Shown piece by piece: positions 61,170-64,000 of a stretch of 64,000 bases of DNA. A model generated the notes under the pieces. That model saw only the letters and a program-made list of their open reading frames with translations, made no database searches and had not been told where the DNA came from. The DNA is from Pythium myriotylum (taxonomy: Eukaryota > Oomycota > Peronosporomycetes > Pythiales > Pythiaceae). Made by a program: the position numbers and the translations under genes. The first letter of the stretch is position 1; each line of letters starts with the position of its first letter. The stretch lies in assembly GCA_023091665.1 (NCBI GenBank), contig JALJCQ010000024.1, positions 310,001-374,000 on the forward strand, written 5' to 3'.

Positions 61170-62540
61170 ATGGCTCCGCACGTGTTCAACGTCCCCAAGC
61201 CGTACAAGGAGAAGGGGCCCGAGAAGTCCAAGTTCCGCTTCTTCGGCCACAGCCTGCGCCTCGGCAGCTCCAAGAGCGCGCCGCCGCCCGCCAGTCGCCG
61301 CACGCACAGCAGCTACAAGACCAACGACGACGCCTTCGGGCCGACCGAGTCCCCGCGCCCGTCCTCCTTCTCCTCCCCGCCGCCCTACACGCGCAAGGGC
61401 CTCACCGTCGACCTCGACGACGACTCGTCCTCGTCCGCCATCCTCAAGTTCGGCCTGCTCAAGCGCCGCATTATCAGCCCCAGGAGTCTGCGGTCGTCGA
61501 CCGCGTCAACAGCCTCGACCTCCACGACCCTCTCAGATGACCTGTCTCCGCCGTCGTCCGTCGCATCCACGCCTTCGTCGGTGGACGATGACCTCGGCTC
61601 TCCGCTCGAGACGCGACGGCCGCTTTGCGACGACATGGACGCCGATGCGACCTGGGTCGACGACGCCCACGTCCTGCGCCACTACGCGAGTCTCAACTGG
61701 CGCGTCGTGCGCATCCAGGGCGACGGCAACTGTCTCTTCCGAGCCGTGAGCGACCAGATCTACCGCAACGAAGCGTTCTACGGCGACATCCGTCGGCGCG
61801 TCATCGAGTACATCGAGCGAGAGAAGGAGCTGTTCCGGCCCTTTGTCGAGAACGAGCAGCAGGGCGTGTTCGAGCCCATCCACGACTACTGCAAGCGCAT
61901 GAAGCAGGATGCTCAGTGGGGTGGAAACCCAGAGCTCTACGCCGTCGCGCGGCTGTTCAACGTCCACATTGTCGTCCACCAGGGCCCGATGCGGCGGTTA
62001 CGCATCGAGAACGACAGCTCCGAGTCACCAGCGATGGAACTTAACCTGCTATTCCGCAAAGATCACTATGACAGCCTCCATGACGAGACTCAGCTCAACA
62101 ATGTTCCTCGACTCTCGACGACAGTGGCGCTGGCGAATGATGCAGTCGAGGAAAACGTTCAGCCCCAGGTCGTCGTGGAAGAAGCTAAGGTTGAGACAAA
62201 GAAGAAGAAGAAGAAGGGTGTCGTCTTTATTGGTGAGCAAACCCGCGTGGAACGTGTCGAAGTCGAACCGGTAGAGGTCACCGTACAGGTGCCTTCTCGA
62301 TTCGTTGTCCGGCGCGGGAAGGTTTGGAATCCAGAGGAAGCCCCGCTGGATGAGGATGACAGCGTTGACACAGACAGCCTTCAAACCTTAAGTATTTGCG
62401 GCAGTGAAGAGTGGCCTGCGTCGGAGCCTGTCTCCGAACCTGTGTCACCGCCACCATCAAACAACCAGCCAGAGCGCGAGCTACCAGTGGCACGCGTGAA
62501 GCGCGTCAACTTTAAGCGTGGACGTCGCGTTGAAGCATGA
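61170..62540 (+). CDS. OTU-domain deubiquitinase with disordered flanks
   Basis: A single exon of 456 residues. Residues 1-165 are Ser/Pro/Thr-rich with acidic patches. The OTU domain follows: RIQGDGNCLFRAVSDQIY (Asp185, Cys188), RRRVIEYIEREKELFRPF, MKQDAQWGGNPELYAVARL and RKDHYDSL (His299). The catalytic triad residues are all present. The C-terminal 150 residues are charged and end in a basic tail (KRVNFKRGRRVEA). It is a likely cysteine deubiquitinase related to OTUD5 or OTLD-type enzymes. It shares the same core blocks with the upstream OTU gene, but the intron-free structure and flanks differ, so the pair is old or independent rather than a recent tandem copy. Confidence 0.88.
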   Translation: MAPHVFNVPKPYKEKGPEKSKFRFFGHSLRLGSSKSAPPPASRRTHSSYKTNDDAFGPTESPRPSSFSSPPPYTRKGLTVDLDDDSSSSAILKFGLLKRRIISPRSLRSSTASTASTSTTLSDDLSPPSSVASTPSSVDDDLGSPLETRRPLCDDMDADATWVDDAHVLRHYASLNWRVVRIQGDGNCLFRAVSDQIYRNEAFYGDIRRRVIEYIEREKELFRPFVENEQQGVFEPIHDYCKRMKQDAQWGGNPELYAVARLFNVHIVVHQGPMRRLRIENDSSESPAMELNLLFRKDHYDSLHDETQLNNVPRLSTTVALANDAVEENVQPQVVVEEAKVETKKKKKKGVVFIGEQTRVERVEVEPVEVTVQVPSRFVVRRGKVWNPEEAPLDEDDSVDTDSLQTLSICGSEEWPASEPVSEPVSPPPSNNQPERELPVARVKRVNFKRGRRVEA

Positions 62541-62847
62541 TCGTTGATTAAACATATTGTGTGATGTATATAGTGTAGAAGTGTAGGAGAATCTACTACC
62601 AGGCACGATCGAGTGTCTGATCGACGCTGCTTTGTTCCCAAGTGAACGGCAAGGCAGCAAGTGTACATGTCTAGTTCAGTTTAAACAACTATATGAAACG
62701 AATTGAAACGGGAACTCGTCGGAAGGTTTCCAGCCCAAACTTACACTACGTAGTACTTCACAGGTCACTCGTTCTCTAGGAAGAAACGGTTTTAGAGGCG
62801 GCTATTGTAGAAACTCCGCAAAGAACCAGTGAGCTTCGAGGAACACG
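62541..62847. other. Short intergenic region
   Basis: 307 bases between the OTU stop codon and the next ATG; no frame or motif recognised. Confidence 0.5.
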
Positions 62848-64000
62848 ATGGCAGAGAAAGCTGGTCTCTTGTCTCGGCTTCTTGAGAACGACTCTGCACT
62901 CGGAATCATTGCTGGGCTCACAACGCTCGTAGTCACCGATCAACAAACTGACGATGACGGAGATGAAGAGGATGCTGGCAGATCAGGTGGTTTGGACCAG
63001 GGGTCTTCATCGCTTGGTAATTGTGGAGAGAAGAGAAAGACCACCAAGTCATCCTCTCGAGTCGGAGTCGGAAGTGTGGGCTCGCCCAATGAAGGGGTCG
63101 GTTCACAAACGATACTTTCAGCCTCGGCGAAGAAGTACTCAGTGCAGGAGCAACGAGACGTAATTCGACAGATCCAAGAGCGCAATCAGATCCTCAAACA
63201 GGAATTATCGATCGAGTCCCGCGACGCGAAGCAATTGCTCGCGAACGAGAAACGACAGCGGGTCGAGTATCTACAAAAAACCATCGAGTGTTTCGTGAAA
63301 AAAATTGAGGCTACAAAGAAGACGATAAGCAAGCTAGACGAAAGTATTGCCAAGAAGGAGTACGAGCTGGAGGCTCTGCGACAGCAACAATACCATGGTG
63401 CAAGCGGGGAAGGATCTAGGCAGTCAATGTCAGAAGGAAGCCAATCTTCAACCGTGGGTGAAACAGGGGCAGCAATCACGCGACGAGTCCGATCACTGGA
63501 GAATCGACAGGAGCTGTCACTCGTGAAAAGGAACGAGATGGACTCAATCAATAAGCACTATCGATGGCAGATCGAAAAGGTCAGAAAAGATCGGGTCATT
63601 TTCGACGGTATTTACAAAAAGCTGGAGAAAGAGCTGAGCGACTTCCAGTCTCGCTACGATGCCTCGGTGGGGGAGTTGAAGAAAGCAACAGACGCCAAGG
63701 AGCACGTCACTCAAGAGATTCAGCAGATCAAGGAACAAGCTGAGAAGGAGCAGCATCAATACGATCTCGAATTTAAGGAGCTCCGACATGTGATTGAGAA
63801 TGCTATGTATGATGTACAGGAGGGAAATGCACGCCTCGGAGATATCGGTGCTATCGGGCTATTTGGTGAACGAGAAGAACCTATCAAGAATCAACAACAT
63901 GGGATCATAGGATCTATGGCCCCAATATCTACTGCATCTCCATCCCCGGGTGATAGCCCGCTCAAGCGCATTACAGCGTTGTCATCGTGGAAAATCGGAT
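62848..64000 (+). CDS. Outer dynein arm docking complex protein (ODA1/CCDC114-like), partial
   Basis: From ATG 62848 the frame is open to the window edge (384 codons, C-terminus missing). After an acidic, Ser-rich N-terminus, most is coiled coil: IRQIQERNQILKQELSIES, KRQRVEYLQKTIECFVKKIE and TKKTISKLDESIAKKEYEL. The diagnostic block is RVRSLENRQELSLVKRNEMD followed by WQIEKVRKDRVIFDGIYKKL. It corresponds to L-E-N-R-L-x-K-A-L-V-K-x-N and R-x-x-R-x-x-F-D-x-I-Y-x-K-L-E in ODA1/CCDC114/CCDC63. These proteins anchor outer dynein arms to axonemal doublets. It fits the flagellar theme with IFT46 5 kb away. Confidence 0.75.
   Translation, partial: MAEKAGLLSRLLENDSALGIIAGLTTLVVTDQQTDDDGDEEDAGRSGGLDQGSSSLGNCGEKRKTTKSSSRVGVGSVGSPNEGVGSQTILSASAKKYSVQEQRDVIRQIQERNQILKQELSIESRDAKQLLANEKRQRVEYLQKTIECFVKKIEATKKTISKLDESIAKKEYELEALRQQQYHGASGEGSRQSMSEGSQSSTVGETGAAITRRVRSLENRQELSLVKRNEMDSINKHYRWQIEKVRKDRVIFDGIYKKLEKELSDFQSRYDASVGELKKATDAKEHVTQEIQQIKEQAEKEQHQYDLEFKELRHVIENAMYDVQEGNARLGDIGAIGLFGEREEPIKNQQHGIIGSMAPISTASPSPGDSPLKRITALSSWKIG

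Noticed and set aside
1..64000. tRNA, rRNA, CRISPR array, prophage or bacterial operon signals
   Set aside because: None was found by eye; the window is nuclear eukaryotic DNA, and TTCGA-type tRNA arms seen in passing lie inside LINE coding sequence.

Overview
This window is nuclear DNA of an oomycete (water mould), most likely from the Phytophthora/Pythium group. The evidence is compact, mostly intron-poor genes with GT-AG introns usually of 40-95 bases, an oomycete-style secretome (leishmanolysin-like protease, subtilase, pectinacetylesterase/Notum-like hydrolase, GPI-anchored Ser/Thr-rich protein), stramenopile-type regulatory proteins, and several flagellar genes (IFT46, an outer-dynein-arm docking protein, a UPF0193 protein). 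The flagellar genes imply a zoospore-forming species. No bacterial, organellar, CRISPR or prophage signal was seen, and no tRNA or rRNA gene was recognised.

Layout. Bases 1-13,500 are a transposon graveyard. It holds a probable 3' LTR, a BED-finger fragment, a chimeric LINE remnant, a pogo-like transposase split by a 144-base insertion with a 9-base target duplication, a scrambled piggyBac-like transposase, and two LINE copies lying end to end. The only host gene among them is a subtilase that carries a single in-frame TGA.

Bases 13,500-30,200 are gene-dense: a zinc alcohol dehydrogenase, an acidic unknown, a REEP/HVA22-like membrane protein, a fatty-acid-binding-like protein, an ethanolamine/choline kinase, a kinesin, a very large multidomain formin (PTEN-C2, UBA-like, PHD, three WASHC3-like repeats, FH2), and a seven-exon UPF0193 gene. 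Bases 31,100-39,600 hold a mucin-like GPI protein, a DUF2828 von Willebrand protein, three divergent HAD-like paralogues with a degenerate catalytic motif, and a pectinacetylesterase-like enzyme.

Bases 40,500-64,000 hold SSRP1 of FACT, a RING/SANT-like regulator with short Pro-Arg-x-Pro-Ser repeats, a leishmanolysin-like protease, a myristoylatable protein made of two degenerate PhoD-like halves, ribosomal protein eL6 with a possible intronic snoRNA, an LYR-motif protein, IFT46, an Fcf2 rRNA-processing factor, two adjacent OTU deubiquitinases and the 5' part of an outer-dynein-arm docking gene.

How the genes relate. They are not in operons; most stand as convergent or divergent pairs with 70-420 bases between them. 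Themes are flagellum assembly and the cytoskeleton (IFT46, docking protein, UPF0193, kinesin, formin), ribosome and chromatin biology (eL6, Fcf2, SSRP1), secretion and surface proteins, and ubiquitin control (RING, two OTUs). All functions were assigned by reading protein motifs, without database searches. Splice sites were chosen by GT-AG rules and reading-frame agreement.
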